39,174 nucleotides of DNA from Flavobacteriaceae bacterium (GCA_028277085.1 JANQHL010000260.1:1-39174), one strand, 5' to 3'. Counted from the stretch's first letter, positions 24,843-33,778 are shown. The notes: a model not told the origin generated them from the sequence alone. Translations and numbers: made by a program.

Positions 24843-25826
24843 ATGTTAATCGACAATCATAATAGGAAAATCAATTATTTACGTCTTGCGGTTACGGACC
24901 GTTGCAATCTAAGATGTAATTATTGTATGCCGTCAGAAGGGATCAACTTCGCAAAAAATGAAAAGCTACTGACTATTCCGGAGTTAAAGCGCGTTGCCGA
25001 AATTCTGGTGGAGCAGGGAATAGATAAGATTCGGATTACCGGGGGAGAGCCCTTTGTTCGAAAGGATTTAATGGTTTTATTGGATCATCTTTCCAGGCTT
25101 GATGGCCTTACCGATATCTCCGTGACAACGAATGCCAGCTTAATAGGTCCGCATATTGACCGACTCAAGCAATTGGGCATACGGAACGTTAATGTTAGCC
25201 TTGATGCCATAGACCGTGAAACCTTTGAACGAATCACCCGAAGAGATCAGTATGATACAGTGCATGAGAATTTGATTCGATTGATTACGGAGGGGTTTAA
25301 TGTCCGCATCAATTTTATCGTGCTGGATGGACAAAATGAACAGGATATCCTGCCCATTCTGGAGGTGATGAAGCACTATCCGGTTGCGGTTCGTTTTCTT
25401 GAGGAAATGCCCTTTAACGGGGGGTCACGTAGTTTTCAAAAGATCAAATGGGATTATAAGACCATTTTGCAATACATTACCCAACACTATCCGGACTACA
25501 AAAAACTGCAATCCCCTCCCACATCTACTTCTATTAACTACCAGATAACCGGACATAAAAGTACCTTTGGATTAATCCCTTCGTTTAGCAGGACATTCTG
25601 TGGCACTTGTAATCGCTTGCGCGTAACAGCAACAGGAGATGTAGTGACTTGCCTTTATGGAAAACCAAAAACCAATTTACGGGATATCATCCGGGGGGAA
25701 GACTCCGAGGAGAACGTTAAAAAGGCCATTATTTCGGCAATCGGAACTCGGGCTAAAACAGGTTTTGACGCACAGCGGGAACATACCTCAGTGTTCCAGA
25801 GCAGCATGACCTCAATTGGCGGATAA
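24843..25826 (+). CDS. moaA: GTP 3',8-cyclase (radical SAM)
   Basis: ATG at 24843 gives 327 residues; a GTG nine codons upstream is possible but unneeded. The radical-SAM cluster is bound by Cys21, Cys25 and Cys28 (TDRCNLRCNYC). The second [4Fe-4S] cluster is bound by Cys253, Cys256 and Cys270 (CGTCNRLR ... TCL). ITGGEP (SAM-binding) is present, and the chain ends in SIGG, the essential C-terminal Gly-Gly of MoaA. It performs the first step of Moco synthesis on GTP. The second-step partner MoaC is absent from the operon. Confidence 0.97.
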   Translation: MLIDNHNRKINYLRLAVTDRCNLRCNYCMPSEGINFAKNEKLLTIPELKRVAEILVEQGIDKIRITGGEPFVRKDLMVLLDHLSRLDGLTDISVTTNASLIGPHIDRLKQLGIRNVNVSLDAIDRETFERITRRDQYDTVHENLIRLITEGFNVRINFIVLDGQNEQDILPILEVMKHYPVAVRFLEEMPFNGGSRSFQKIKWDYKTILQYITQHYPDYKKLQSPPTSTSINYQITGHKSTFGLIPSFSRTFCGTCNRLRVTATGDVVTCLYGKPKTNLRDIIRGEDSEENVKKAIISAIGTRAKTGFDAQREHTSVFQSSMTSIGG

Positions 25827-25860
25827 GTCGTATTTTCATCTAACAATACAAAGCAACAAA

Positions 25861-26451
25861 ATGAGCGACATTCCTGCACTTTACGGCCTTGTCCTGTCTG
25901 GGGGAAAAAGCACCCGAATGGGAACCGATAAAGGGGTGCTTGAATATCATGGTGTTCCGCAGCGGGAATACTTTTATACCCTTTTGGAGGAATTATGTGA
26001 TGAAGTGTATTTAAGTCTTCGCGGCGATCAACTACAAGATGTTTTTCAAAATTTCAATTACATCATAGATACGGACCGCTATCAAGGTCCTTTCAATGGA
26101 ATACTGAGTGCTCATGAAAAATTTCCGGAGATGGCTTGGTTGGTTTTGGCTTGTGATCTTCCCTTGCTTGATCTGGATACGCTTAGGACATTGGTAGCAG
26201 AAAGGAATGCGATGTTGGGGGCAACAGCCATGGCTACAAAAATTACCGGCCTCCCAGAACCGTTGGTAGCTATTTGGGAACCTCAAGGCTTGTCGGGGGC
26301 CATGGAGTACTTACTGTCCGCAGAGAGTTCCTCCCCGAGAAACTATTTGATGAATTCCCATATTAAAACAGTGCACCCAAGGGAAGATAAGCTCTTATAC
26401 AATGCCAATTCCCAGGAAGAATATCAACTTGCAAAATTGCAATTAAAGTAA
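25861..26451 (+). CDS. mobA: Molybdenum cofactor guanylyltransferase
   Basis: ATG at 25861 gives 196 residues; the longer TTG-started frame adds an implausible tail. The nucleotide-binding signature LSGGKSTRMGTDKG and the metal motif ACDLPLL match MobA, which attaches GMP to Mo-molybdopterin. Members of the xanthine oxidase family use MPT or the cytosine form rather than the guanine form, so this gene may serve other enzymes in the cell. Its stop overlaps the next start by one base (TAATG). The call of GMP rather than CMP preference is from overall similarity. Confidence 0.85.
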   Translation: MSDIPALYGLVLSGGKSTRMGTDKGVLEYHGVPQREYFYTLLEELCDEVYLSLRGDQLQDVFQNFNYIIDTDRYQGPFNGILSAHEKFPEMAWLVLACDLPLLDLDTLRTLVAERNAMLGATAMATKITGLPEPLVAIWEPQGLSGAMEYLLSAESSSPRNYLMNSHIKTVHPREDKLLYNANSQEEYQLAKLQLK

Positions 26452-27533
26452 TGGAATCTGCCTCTCGATATATTCGCCAAACAAGTTTTCCTGATTTTGG
26501 TCCTGAAGGCCAGGCCAGATTACAGCAGGCCAAAGTACTGATTGTGGGTTTGGGCGGATTGGGTGTTCCTGTTGCGCAATATTTAAATGCGATGGGTGTG
26601 GGTACGTTGGGACTTATGGACAACGACACCATAGCACTACATAATCTGCAACGACAAGTACTGTACACCGAGAACGATATCGGAAAACCTAAAGTGTCCG
26701 TAGCGGCACAAAAATTGGCGGCACAGAACAGCAACACCCGGATCACTACCTATGCCAACTATTTATATCCTGAAAACGCACTTGAAATCATTAAGCAATA
26801 CGATCTCATTGTAGATGCCACGGATAATTTTGGCACACGCTACTTGATTAATGATGCCTGTGTAGTATTAAAAAAACCATTTGTCTATGGCGCGCTTCAG
26901 GGGTTTGAAGGACAGGTAGCAGTTTTTAACTATGACGATGGCCCGACCTATCGTTGCGTTTTTCCGGATCCTCCGAAAGCCCGGGAAATTCCCAATTGCA
27001 ACGAAAATGGGATTTTAGGAGTGCTCCCGGGTATTATTGGCACACTTCAAGCGTTGGAAGCTGTAAAAGTGCTTTCCGCTAAGGGGCAGGTGTTATCAGG
27101 GGAATTGTTGTTGTTTGATGGTAATACACAACAAAGTCGTAAAATCGAATTGGAGGTAAACCCAAAGAATAAACATATAACTACATTGCAACCGAGCTAT
27201 GAAATACCGGCTTGTGAAATTGAAGTCCCCGTAGTGAATGTTACTGAATTTTTGCAGCTGTCAAAAGATCCACGTTTACAGCTAATAGATGTTCGCAACG
27301 CTGAGGAGTTTGCTGTTCATGCTGTTCCATCTGCCATCAACATCCCTTTACCACAGTTAGTGGATAAGTTGTCAAGTATCGATTTTGAGGTCCCCGTTTA
27401 TTTTATATGTCAGAGTGGAGCACGTAGTAGATCAGCGGTGCGAATCGCACAAGACTTCAAACCCGGAGCGCAGGTCTACTCAATTGAAGGTGGTATGACC
27501 GCACTTCCGGACCCAATCAAAATTTCGGTATGA
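26451..27533 (+). CDS. MoeB/ThiF-type adenylyltransferase fused to a rhodanese domain
   Basis: The 360-residue protein has an N-terminal E1-like domain with the nucleotide loop GLGGLG (33-38), LHNLQRQ and ATDNFGTR, followed by a rhodanese domain (about 262-355) with active-site Cys320 in CQSGARS. It would adenylate the Gly-Gly tail of MoaD and supply the sulfur itself, as MOCS3 and Uba4 do. Cys183 (PNC) fits the crossover Cys, but the zinc cysteines known from E. coli MoeB are largely missing: CYRC is TYRC (only Cys169 remains) and the later C-x-x-C is absent. It shares one base with mobA and four with moeA. Confidence 0.88.
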   Translation: MESASRYIRQTSFPDFGPEGQARLQQAKVLIVGLGGLGVPVAQYLNAMGVGTLGLMDNDTIALHNLQRQVLYTENDIGKPKVSVAAQKLAAQNSNTRITTYANYLYPENALEIIKQYDLIVDATDNFGTRYLINDACVVLKKPFVYGALQGFEGQVAVFNYDDGPTYRCVFPDPPKAREIPNCNENGILGVLPGIIGTLQALEAVKVLSAKGQVLSGELLLFDGNTQQSRKIELEVNPKNKHITTLQPSYEIPACEIEVPVVNVTEFLQLSKDPRLQLIDVRNAEEFAVHAVPSAINIPLPQLVDKLSSIDFEVPVYFICQSGARSRSAVRIAQDFKPGAQVYSIEGGMTALPDPIKISV

Positions 27534-28729
27534 TTACATTCGAAGCGGCCCATAGAATTGTCCTCGAAAACAGCGTTTCTTTTGGCGAGGAGCGGGTTCC
27601 CCTAAGTGAAGGCTTAGGTAGGGTACTTGCAGAAGATATCGCTGCAGATCGCGATTTTCCACCCTATGACCGGTCTACAAGAGATGGTATTGCCATTCGT
27701 TTTTCGGCATGGGAAGCCGGAATCTCTTCCTTTACGATCCAAGGTGTCGCGGCAGCAGGCGCACCACAAATAACGCTTCAAAATGACCGTTTCTGCGTGG
27801 AAATTATGACGGGTGCCATGGTGCCGACCAACGCAGACACCGTAGTGATGTATGAACAACTGAACATTGAAGACGGACATGCCACTGTATTGCAACCGGT
27901 TCGCTTGGGTCAGAACATTCATAAAAAAGGAGGGGATACGGAAAAGGGGGAAGTCGTCCTGAAAAAAGGAAAAAAAATTGGCCCTTCCGCTATAGGCGTA
28001 CTGGCTTCCGTTGGAAAAACCGAAGTGCTGGTTAAAAAATTACCCAAAATAGCGGTGGTTTCAACCGGAAACGAGTTGGTGGCGGTTCATGAGACACCCG
28101 AGCCCCATCAAATCCGAACATCGAACAGTTATACAGTAGCAGCGGCCCTGGAGAAAGAAAAGATTGTTGCTACCAGGCTTCATTTTTCGGATAACAGGGA
28201 AGAGATAAAGGCAGGAATTGACAAAACATTTCAAAATTTTGATGTGGTTTTACTCAGTGGTGGCGTCTCCAAAGGAAAATACGATTTCTTGCCGGAGGTG
28301 TTCAAAGAACTTGGCGTTGACCAACTATTTCATAGGGTAAAACAGCGTCCTGGAAAGCCCTTGTGGTTTGGAAAACATAGGGCTTCCGATACCACCATTT
28401 TTGGCTTTCCGGGTAATCCGGGATCGACATATGCCAATTATCATGTCTATTTTCTGCCTTGGCTGTTCAAATCCTTAGGATTGAAATGGGGATTGCCTAA
28501 AATCCGTTTGGCCGAGGCCTTCCAGAACACCACAGATCTTACCCGTTTTATTCGGGCAAGTACGTATTTAGAGGACAATGAATTATGTGCTACCTTAGTA
28601 AAAGCCAATGGCTCGGGAGATTTGACAAGTTTGGTAGCGACCAGTGGTTTTCTGATAATTGCTCCAGAAAAAGAACATAGCGCAGGGGAACTGCTGCCTT
28701 TTATTCCAACTGAAAAGACATTACCGTAA
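27530..28729 (+). CDS. moeA: Molybdopterin molybdenumtransferase
   Basis: The 399-residue protein inserts molybdenum into adenylylated molybdopterin. Landmarks are PPYDRSTRDG (with Asp52 at the conserved catalytic position, although the usual MDG is RDG), MTGAMVPTNAD, VVSTGNEL (Asn in place of the usual Asp), LSGGVSKGKYD, and GFPGNPGST. Four-domain MoeA length is normal. A separate MogA/MoaB adenylyltransferase is not visible nearby. It overlaps moeB by 4 bases and xdhC by one. Confidence 0.93.
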   Translation: MITFEAAHRIVLENSVSFGEERVPLSEGLGRVLAEDIAADRDFPPYDRSTRDGIAIRFSAWEAGISSFTIQGVAAAGAPQITLQNDRFCVEIMTGAMVPTNADTVVMYEQLNIEDGHATVLQPVRLGQNIHKKGGDTEKGEVVLKKGKKIGPSAIGVLASVGKTEVLVKKLPKIAVVSTGNELVAVHETPEPHQIRTSNSYTVAAALEKEKIVATRLHFSDNREEIKAGIDKTFQNFDVVLLSGGVSKGKYDFLPEVFKELGVDQLFHRVKQRPGKPLWFGKHRASDTTIFGFPGNPGSTYANYHVYFLPWLFKSLGLKWGLPKIRLAEAFQNTTDLTRFIRASTYLEDNELCATLVKANGSGDLTSLVATSGFLIIAPEKEHSAGELLPFIPTEKTLP

Positions 28730-29742
28730 TGATGCATGAACTAAAAAACATAATGAGCGCTTACAGGGATGCTGCAGGACAGGGAAAATCCTGTGTGCTG
28801 GCAACGGTGGTAGCGCTAGAAGGATCTTCGTACCGAAGACCCGGGGTACGGATGTTGATACTGGAAGATGGAAAAATGATCGGTGCTGTCAGTGGGGGAT
28901 GTGTGGAAAAAGAAGTATATCGGCAGGCGGAGAGTGTCTTTAAGAACGGAATACCTAAAGTAATGACCTACGATGGTCGGTACCGTCTGGGTTGTGAAGG
29001 TATTCTTTACATCCTCTTAGAGCCCTTTCAGCCAGCACACCAGACATTGGAGCAGTTTTGGCATTGGGCAGCACAGCGAACACCACTCCATATTCACAGT
29101 CATTTTGAACGGGCACACGAAACGAACCATAGTTTTGGCTCCTACATTACTGTTTCGGGCAAACAATATCCTTTTCGCGAGGCCTTTCCCCTGGAAGCAA
29201 CCCCTCCTGAGGTATACGAACAGCACTTACCGCCGTGTTTTCGATTGGTACTTATTGGCGGCGAACACGACACCGTACAACTGGCCAACTTGGCGGCTGG
29301 AGTAGGGTGGGAAGTTACCGTAGTGACGGAAGCACGGGAGGAAAAACATATAAAAGACTTTCCTGGTGTAACCCATTTTATTGCCAATGATAGCGATACC
29401 CCTGAATTAGATGTGGATACGGAGACAGCAGTAGTACTCATGACACATAGTTTTGTCAAAGACCTCAAGTATCTGATTGCGCTCAAAAACAAATATCCCG
29501 CCTATTTCGGTCTTCTGGGCCCCAGCCGAAGAAGAGAAAAACTCTTTAACGAACTGCTGGAGCGGGAACCAGATGTGGAAGATGCGTTTCTCTCACAGAT
29601 TCATGGCCCGGCCGGTCTTGATGTGGGAGCAGAAACCCCTCAGGAAATTGCGGTGTCTATCCTGGCGGAAATCTTGGCGACTACCCGTGAGAAAACTGTA
29701 ATTCCATTGCGGGAAAAATTAGGGACTATCCATGCCCGCTAA
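28729..29742 (+). CDS. xdhC: XdhC/CoxI family molybdenum-enzyme maturation factor
   Basis: The 337-residue protein has the XdhC_CoxI N-terminal domain (VVALEGSSYRRPGVRM, and GAVSGGCVEKEV) and a C-terminal Rossmann domain (LVLIGGEHDTVQLANLAA, VVLMTHSFVKD, FGLLGPSRRR, and GPAGLDVGAETPQEIA). XdhC proteins bind the sulfurated molybdenum cofactor and load it into xanthine-oxidase-type apoenzymes, matching the two hydroxylase subunits at the front of this operon. ATGATG gives two adjacent start choices. It overlaps the next gene by 11 bases. Confidence 0.93.
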   Translation: MMHELKNIMSAYRDAAGQGKSCVLATVVALEGSSYRRPGVRMLILEDGKMIGAVSGGCVEKEVYRQAESVFKNGIPKVMTYDGRYRLGCEGILYILLEPFQPAHQTLEQFWHWAAQRTPLHIHSHFERAHETNHSFGSYITVSGKQYPFREAFPLEATPPEVYEQHLPPCFRLVLIGGEHDTVQLANLAAGVGWEVTVVTEAREEKHIKDFPGVTHFIANDSDTPELDVDTETAVVLMTHSFVKDLKYLIALKNKYPAYFGLLGPSRRREKLFNELLEREPDVEDAFLSQIHGPAGLDVGAETPQEIAVSILAEILATTREKTVIPLREKLGTIHAR

Positions 29743-30337
29743 AAATACGATTACAATAGCAGGTCTGCTCCTTGCGGCGGGTAGCTCAAGTAGGATGGGA
29801 AAACCAAAACAATTACTACCCTGGAAGGATACCACCCTGTTGGGTCATGCTATTCAACAGCTACAAAAAGTACTCAAGGACCTTTTTGTAGTATTAGGTG
29901 CGAATACGGAAGAGATTCTGGCTAGCCTTGCTGATTCCCCTGTTCTTCCGATCCACAATCCAGAATGGAAAAAAGGGATGGGCACATCGATTGCTAAAGG
30001 GGTGTACCATCTCTCGAATACCAGTGATTTTGATGCAGTACTGGTGGTTTTAGCAGATCAACCCCTTCTTGAAAGTGCCTATTACGAAAAAATGATGGCC
30101 CATTTCCGTAAGGGTACACATTCAATTATCGCGACCAACTATGGAGAACGCTGTGGAGTGCCGGCAATTTTTGATCGATCATTTTTTTCGGCGCTGCAGG
30201 AATTGGATGCCGACTTCGGAGCAAAATCCCTTATTAAAAAACATAGGAAAAAAGTATTCTGCTTAGACGCTGAGGGCAAGGAGCTTGATGTGGATACACC
30301 GGAACGGTATGAACAACTTCGTAAGCGTTGGGGGTAA
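29732..30337 (+). CDS. MocA-like molybdenum cofactor cytidylyltransferase
   Basis: The 201-residue nucleotidyltransferase has the signature LLAAGSSSRMGKPKQLLPW and the metal motif LADQPLL. It belongs to the MobA-like family that includes MocA (CMP transfer to Mo-molybdopterin) and MoeB-independent xanthine-dehydrogenase accessory proteins. Its place at the end of a hydroxylase/xdhC operon favours the MocA role, since IorAB-type enzymes are known to use the cytosine dinucleotide form. It is the last gene of the operon and ends 17 bases from the convergent GntR gene. Confidence 0.86.
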   Translation: MPAKNTITIAGLLLAAGSSSRMGKPKQLLPWKDTTLLGHAIQQLQKVLKDLFVVLGANTEEILASLADSPVLPIHNPEWKKGMGTSIAKGVYHLSNTSDFDAVLVVLADQPLLESAYYEKMMAHFRKGTHSIIATNYGERCGVPAIFDRSFFSALQELDADFGAKSLIKKHRKKVFCLDAEGKELDVDTPERYEQLRKRWG

Positions 30338-30354
30338 CAGAAAAATACTACAGT

Positions 30355-30990
30355 TCAAAAATATACCGGTTGTTGCTTTATAATTTGCCCCTTAACATAG
30401 TCCAATATGGACATCCAATTCATTTTTAGAATAAGTGCCGCGGTAGGGAGGTTATCTTCCTCAATAGCGCGAATGATAGCCTCATTTTGATTATCGGTCT
30501 GTTCGTAAAACGCAGCATCTGTGATCAATACTTGTTCATAGAACAATATTCTGGATTCCAGATCCTGCAAGAGCTGTAACAAAATAACATTAGGACAATT
30601 TTTGACCAAACATCGGTGGAAGGCTACCCGGTGTCGTAGGCGCGCATGATCCGTATGCGCCTGCTGTAATCGTAACAACTCTTGGGAGAGTTGAGATACT
30701 GTCTCCGTATCAAAGGTGGAGTGCTCCAGCGCCATGACCTCCAGTTCCGCCACGGTACGATATAAGTCTGTAGCCTCTTGCAGCGAAAGCTCGGGAACAA
30801 TAAAGCCACGGTTGGGAATAGCTTTTAATATACGGGATTGTTCCAATTGGCTCAACGCTTCACGGACTGGGGTGACGCTAACTTTTAAATCCCGGGATAC
30901 CTTTGCCAGGTTAATGGTTTTTCCAATTTTCAACCTTCCCTTAAGAATTTCTCTCTGGAGGTGTGCTTTTACCCTGTTTCGAAGTATCAT
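30355..30990 (-). CDS. GntR family (FadR subfamily, FCD domain) transcriptional regulator
   Basis: The 211-residue protein has an N-terminal winged helix (about 1-70; INLAKVSRDLKVSVTPVREAL contains the recognition helix with the hallmark VTPVREAL) and an all-helical FCD ligand-binding domain (about 80-205) with LEVMALE, HRVAFHRCLV and NQNEAIIRAIE motifs. The His residues in the FCD domain suggest metal and small carboxylate or sugar-acid binding. It is divergent from the trehalase gene. A palindrome fitting FadR-type operators lies 5 bases beyond its start, so autoregulation is likely. The ligand is unknown. Confidence 0.93.
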   Translation of the reverse strand: MILRNRVKAHLQREILKGRLKIGKTINLAKVSRDLKVSVTPVREALSQLEQSRILKAIPNRGFIVPELSLQEATDLYRTVAELEVMALEHSTFDTETVSQLSQELLRLQQAHTDHARLRHRVAFHRCLVKNCPNVILLQLLQDLESRILFYEQVLITDAAFYEQTDNQNEAIIRAIEEDNLPTAALILKMNWMSILDYVKGQIIKQQPVYF

Positions 30991-30994
30991 CTTA

Positions 30995-31008
30995 AATCGT
31001 ATACGATT
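30995..31008. promoter_or_regulatory. GntR/FadR-type operator candidate
   Basis: AATCGTATACGATT is a perfect 14-bp palindrome whose GTATAC core fits the FadR-subfamily operator GTM-N0-1-KAC. It lies 5 bases from the regulator start codon and 61 bases from the trehalase start, so one bound dimer could block both divergent genes. Confidence 0.6.
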
Positions 31009-31069
31009 ACAACCTGCAATCTATATTTTTATTGCCTTATATTTAAGTCCAATACCCAATTTACAGGCA

Positions 31070-32650
31070 ATGAAATTGAGAAATTACCTTTTTCTGATCG
31101 TTTTAAGCATCGCAATAGCGTGCAGAATGGAACAGCCTAAAACGGCAACCTCCATTTATGAAACACAATTGTTTAAAGATGTCCAACTTGCAGCAATCTA
31201 TCCAGATTCTAAGACTTTTGTGGATTTGGTGCCCAACACACATTTCAATACCCTGGAAGAAAAATACCTTACAGAACGTCAAAAGGAAGGGTTTAACCTG
31301 GAAACTTTTGTGGCTACAAATTTCACGGACAAATCAATGAAGTCGCTGGAGTTCACTACCGACACTACCAAGACCATGTATGAGCATATTGAACTGATGT
31401 GGGACAAACTTACAAGGGGCCCTGATGAACCTATCGAAAATGCATCCCGGATACCCCTTCCGCATAAGTATGTGGTACCCGGAGGACGATTTCAGGAGAT
31501 CTATTATTGGGACAGCTATTTCACCATTGAAGGGCTATTAGCGGCAGGCCGAAGGGATTTGGCAAAGAACATGGTGGACAATTTTGCCTTCCTTCTCGAT
31601 TCTATCGGTTTTATTCCTAATGGGACAAGAGATTATTACCAGACGCGTTCACAACCCCCTTTCTTTTCGCTTATGGTGGGCGCCCTGGCACAGGATACTT
31701 CGGATATGTCCCTATACTACGCACCGGAACTGTCAATAGAGTACGAATTTTTTATGGATCGTGATAGTATTGACGATGCTTATGGCGCCAGTAAACATAC
31801 AGTCCAAATAACTGAAGGCGGATATCTCAACCGCTACTGGGATGCAGCCGATACCCCCAGGCCTGAGGCGTATAAGGAAGATCTTCATTTAGCCGCGGGG
31901 CTTCATGATTCGACGGCCAAAAGGCAATTATTTCGGGATTTGCGCTCTGCAGCCGAATCAGGTTGGGATTTTAGTTCCCGATGGTACGGGACGCCAGGAG
32001 AATTTTCCAGCACAACTACCACTTCCATTCTCCCGGTTGACCTCAACTGCTTGCTATATGACCTCGAACGACAGTTGGAAAAGGCGGCCAGGAAGAAAGG
32101 AGATCAGCAGGCGGCAGATCGTTTCCGCAACGCGTATGTACAACGTAGGATACTGATCAATGAATACCTTTGGAATGAAGTGGAACAATTCTATATCGAC
32201 TATGATTTTGTACGTACAGCTCCAACCGGCGAATTGAGCCTAGCCGGGGCGTTTCCCTTGTTTTTTGGGATAGCCTCCAAAGAGCAGGCGGAAGGCATTA
32301 AAAATGTGCTGATGGATAAATTTCTAAAGGAAGGAGGATTAGTAACTACCCTGGTGAACTCCGGGCAGCAGTGGGACGCTCCTAACGGCTGGGCCCCATT
32401 GCAGTGGATAGCGGTAAAGGGATTGCTTACCTATGGCTATGAAGAAGAAGCCCGGGAAATCATGGAACGCTGGTTGGCTTTGAACGAAAAGGTCTTCAAG
32501 AATACCGGGAAAATGATGGAAAAATACAATGTAGAAGATTTGTCCTTATTATCCGGAGGCGGGGAATACGAAACACAGGACGGATTTGGATGGACCAATG
32601 GGGTGGCGCTTGGATTTAAGAAAATTTTGGATGAAATGGAGCTGAAATAG
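31070..32650 (+). CDS. treA: Trehalase (GH37), exported lipoprotein
   Basis: ATG at 31070 (526 residues) starts a lipoprotein signal (LFLIVLSIAIAC, Cys18); the open frame runs further upstream only through the opposite-strand GntR gene. Both GH37 signatures are present: PGGRFQEIYYWDSYF (137-151) and QQWDAPNGWAP (433-443). Catalytic residues by alignment to E. coli periplasmic trehalase are Asp300 in ESGWDFSSRW and Glu499 in GGGEY. It splits trehalose to two glucose molecules outside the inner membrane. Control by the adjacent GntR protein is plausible. The symbol follows the periplasmic enzyme. Confidence 0.94.
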   Translation: MKLRNYLFLIVLSIAIACRMEQPKTATSIYETQLFKDVQLAAIYPDSKTFVDLVPNTHFNTLEEKYLTERQKEGFNLETFVATNFTDKSMKSLEFTTDTTKTMYEHIELMWDKLTRGPDEPIENASRIPLPHKYVVPGGRFQEIYYWDSYFTIEGLLAAGRRDLAKNMVDNFAFLLDSIGFIPNGTRDYYQTRSQPPFFSLMVGALAQDTSDMSLYYAPELSIEYEFFMDRDSIDDAYGASKHTVQITEGGYLNRYWDAADTPRPEAYKEDLHLAAGLHDSTAKRQLFRDLRSAAESGWDFSSRWYGTPGEFSSTTTTSILPVDLNCLLYDLERQLEKAARKKGDQQAADRFRNAYVQRRILINEYLWNEVEQFYIDYDFVRTAPTGELSLAGAFPLFFGIASKEQAEGIKNVLMDKFLKEGGLVTTLVNSGQQWDAPNGWAPLQWIAVKGLLTYGYEEEAREIMERWLALNEKVFKNTGKMMEKYNVEDLSLLSGGGEYETQDGFGWTNGVALGFKKILDEMELK

Positions 32651-32677
32651 CCCTACCTTTAATTGTAAGCCGAATCA

Positions 32678-33778
32678 ATGTCCAAATCCTTGCTTTTCAT
32701 CCCAGATATCTCGGGGTATACCCAGTTTATTCAAACTACAGAGGTAGAACATAGCCAGCATGTGATTGCGGAGTTGCTGGAGGTCCTGATTGCGGCTAAT
32801 ACGGAAAACCTACAGCTAGCGGAAATTGAAGGGGACGCCCTGTTCTTTTACCTGGAAAATGCTATTCCCTCCCAAGAGCGCCTTTTGGCATTGATCGAAT
32901 CCATGTTCACAGCCTTTTATAGCCATCTGAAGAAATTTGAAACGCATCGCATTTGCCCTTGCAATGCCTGCGCCACAGCGCCTAATTTAAAACTGAAAAT
33001 TATCGCGCATTCAGGAAAACTACAGCATCTGGAAGTGCAAGGCAGGCGAAAGCCCTTTGGGCAGGAGGTCATAGAGGCGCATCGATTGTTAAAGAACTCG
33101 ATCGAACATGATAATTATGTCCTGATCAGTCGCTCTTTGGCCTTGGAAATTCAACTATTGTACTCGTATTCCAGCAAATTATTTCGGTTCCGAAAGGGGG
33201 AGGACCACTACGACGGAAAAGGCATAGCATACCTGTATTCGCTAATCGAAACAGACAACCTCAGTTTAATCGAAATACCTCCGGTACCAAACGTCGAATT
33301 TGAATTTTCGCCACAGTTGGTAGTTTCTAAACATTTTCAAGTAGCTGCCTCGGAGCTTTATGAACTGATCGCTAATTTCGGATATCGGGAAAGCTGGGTA
33401 AAAGGGGTGGATAAGTTTGAGTACGATCACAACCAGGTCACACGTGAAGGGACCATGCATCAGTGCGTAATTAATGGCAATGTCCTGGACTTTGTGACGG
33501 TTGTTAAGCCGGTTGAAGATAATCAATTGATCTATGGAGAATTGACCCATAGTTTACCTATTTTTGACGAGCTGTGTCAATTTTTTATATTCGATCCCAT
33601 CGATGCGAATAGCTGTCAGGTGCGGATTGAAGTCTTTTGGAAAGCGAAATCGATTTTTAAAAAGGCAGCAATTGCGCTGTTTGCAAAAAGCACTTTTCGT
33701 AAAGGGCTTCAAAAATCCTTAAACGTCTTAGAGAATTACCTGCTTCAAAAACAAGTAAATGTGACGACAAGTGTATGA
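32678..33778 (+). CDS. DUF2652 protein with C-terminal SRPBCC domain
   Basis: The 366-residue protein has no signal peptide. Residues 1-180 match DUF2652: LLFIPDISGYTQF, EIEGDALFFYL, CPCNACATAPNLKLK, and FGQEVIEAHRLLKNS. The pattern resembles class III nucleotide cyclases: Asp10 and Asp53 take the places of the two metal-binding Asp, and Arg in AHRLL could match the transition-state Arg, but the substrate Lys and the Asn are not evident. Residues about 215-355 look like an SRPBCC (START-like) lipid or hydrophobic-ligand fold. It lies 27 bases after the trehalase gene and 36 before the DUF3052 gene. The function is unknown. Confidence 0.85.
   Translation: MSKSLLFIPDISGYTQFIQTTEVEHSQHVIAELLEVLIAANTENLQLAEIEGDALFFYLENAIPSQERLLALIESMFTAFYSHLKKFETHRICPCNACATAPNLKLKIIAHSGKLQHLEVQGRRKPFGQEVIEAHRLLKNSIEHDNYVLISRSLALEIQLLYSYSSKLFRFRKGEDHYDGKGIAYLYSLIETDNLSLIEIPPVPNVEFEFSPQLVVSKHFQVAASELYELIANFGYRESWVKGVDKFEYDHNQVTREGTMHQCVINGNVLDFVTVVKPVEDNQLIYGELTHSLPIFDELCQFFIFDPIDANSCQVRIEVFWKAKSIFKKAAIALFAKSTFRKGLQKSLNVLENYLLQKQVNVTTSV

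Noticed and set aside
30716..31069. In-frame upstream extension of the trehalase reading frame by 118 codons
   Set aside because: It runs antisense through the well-supported GntR gene, and the lipoprotein signal at 31070 marks the real start.
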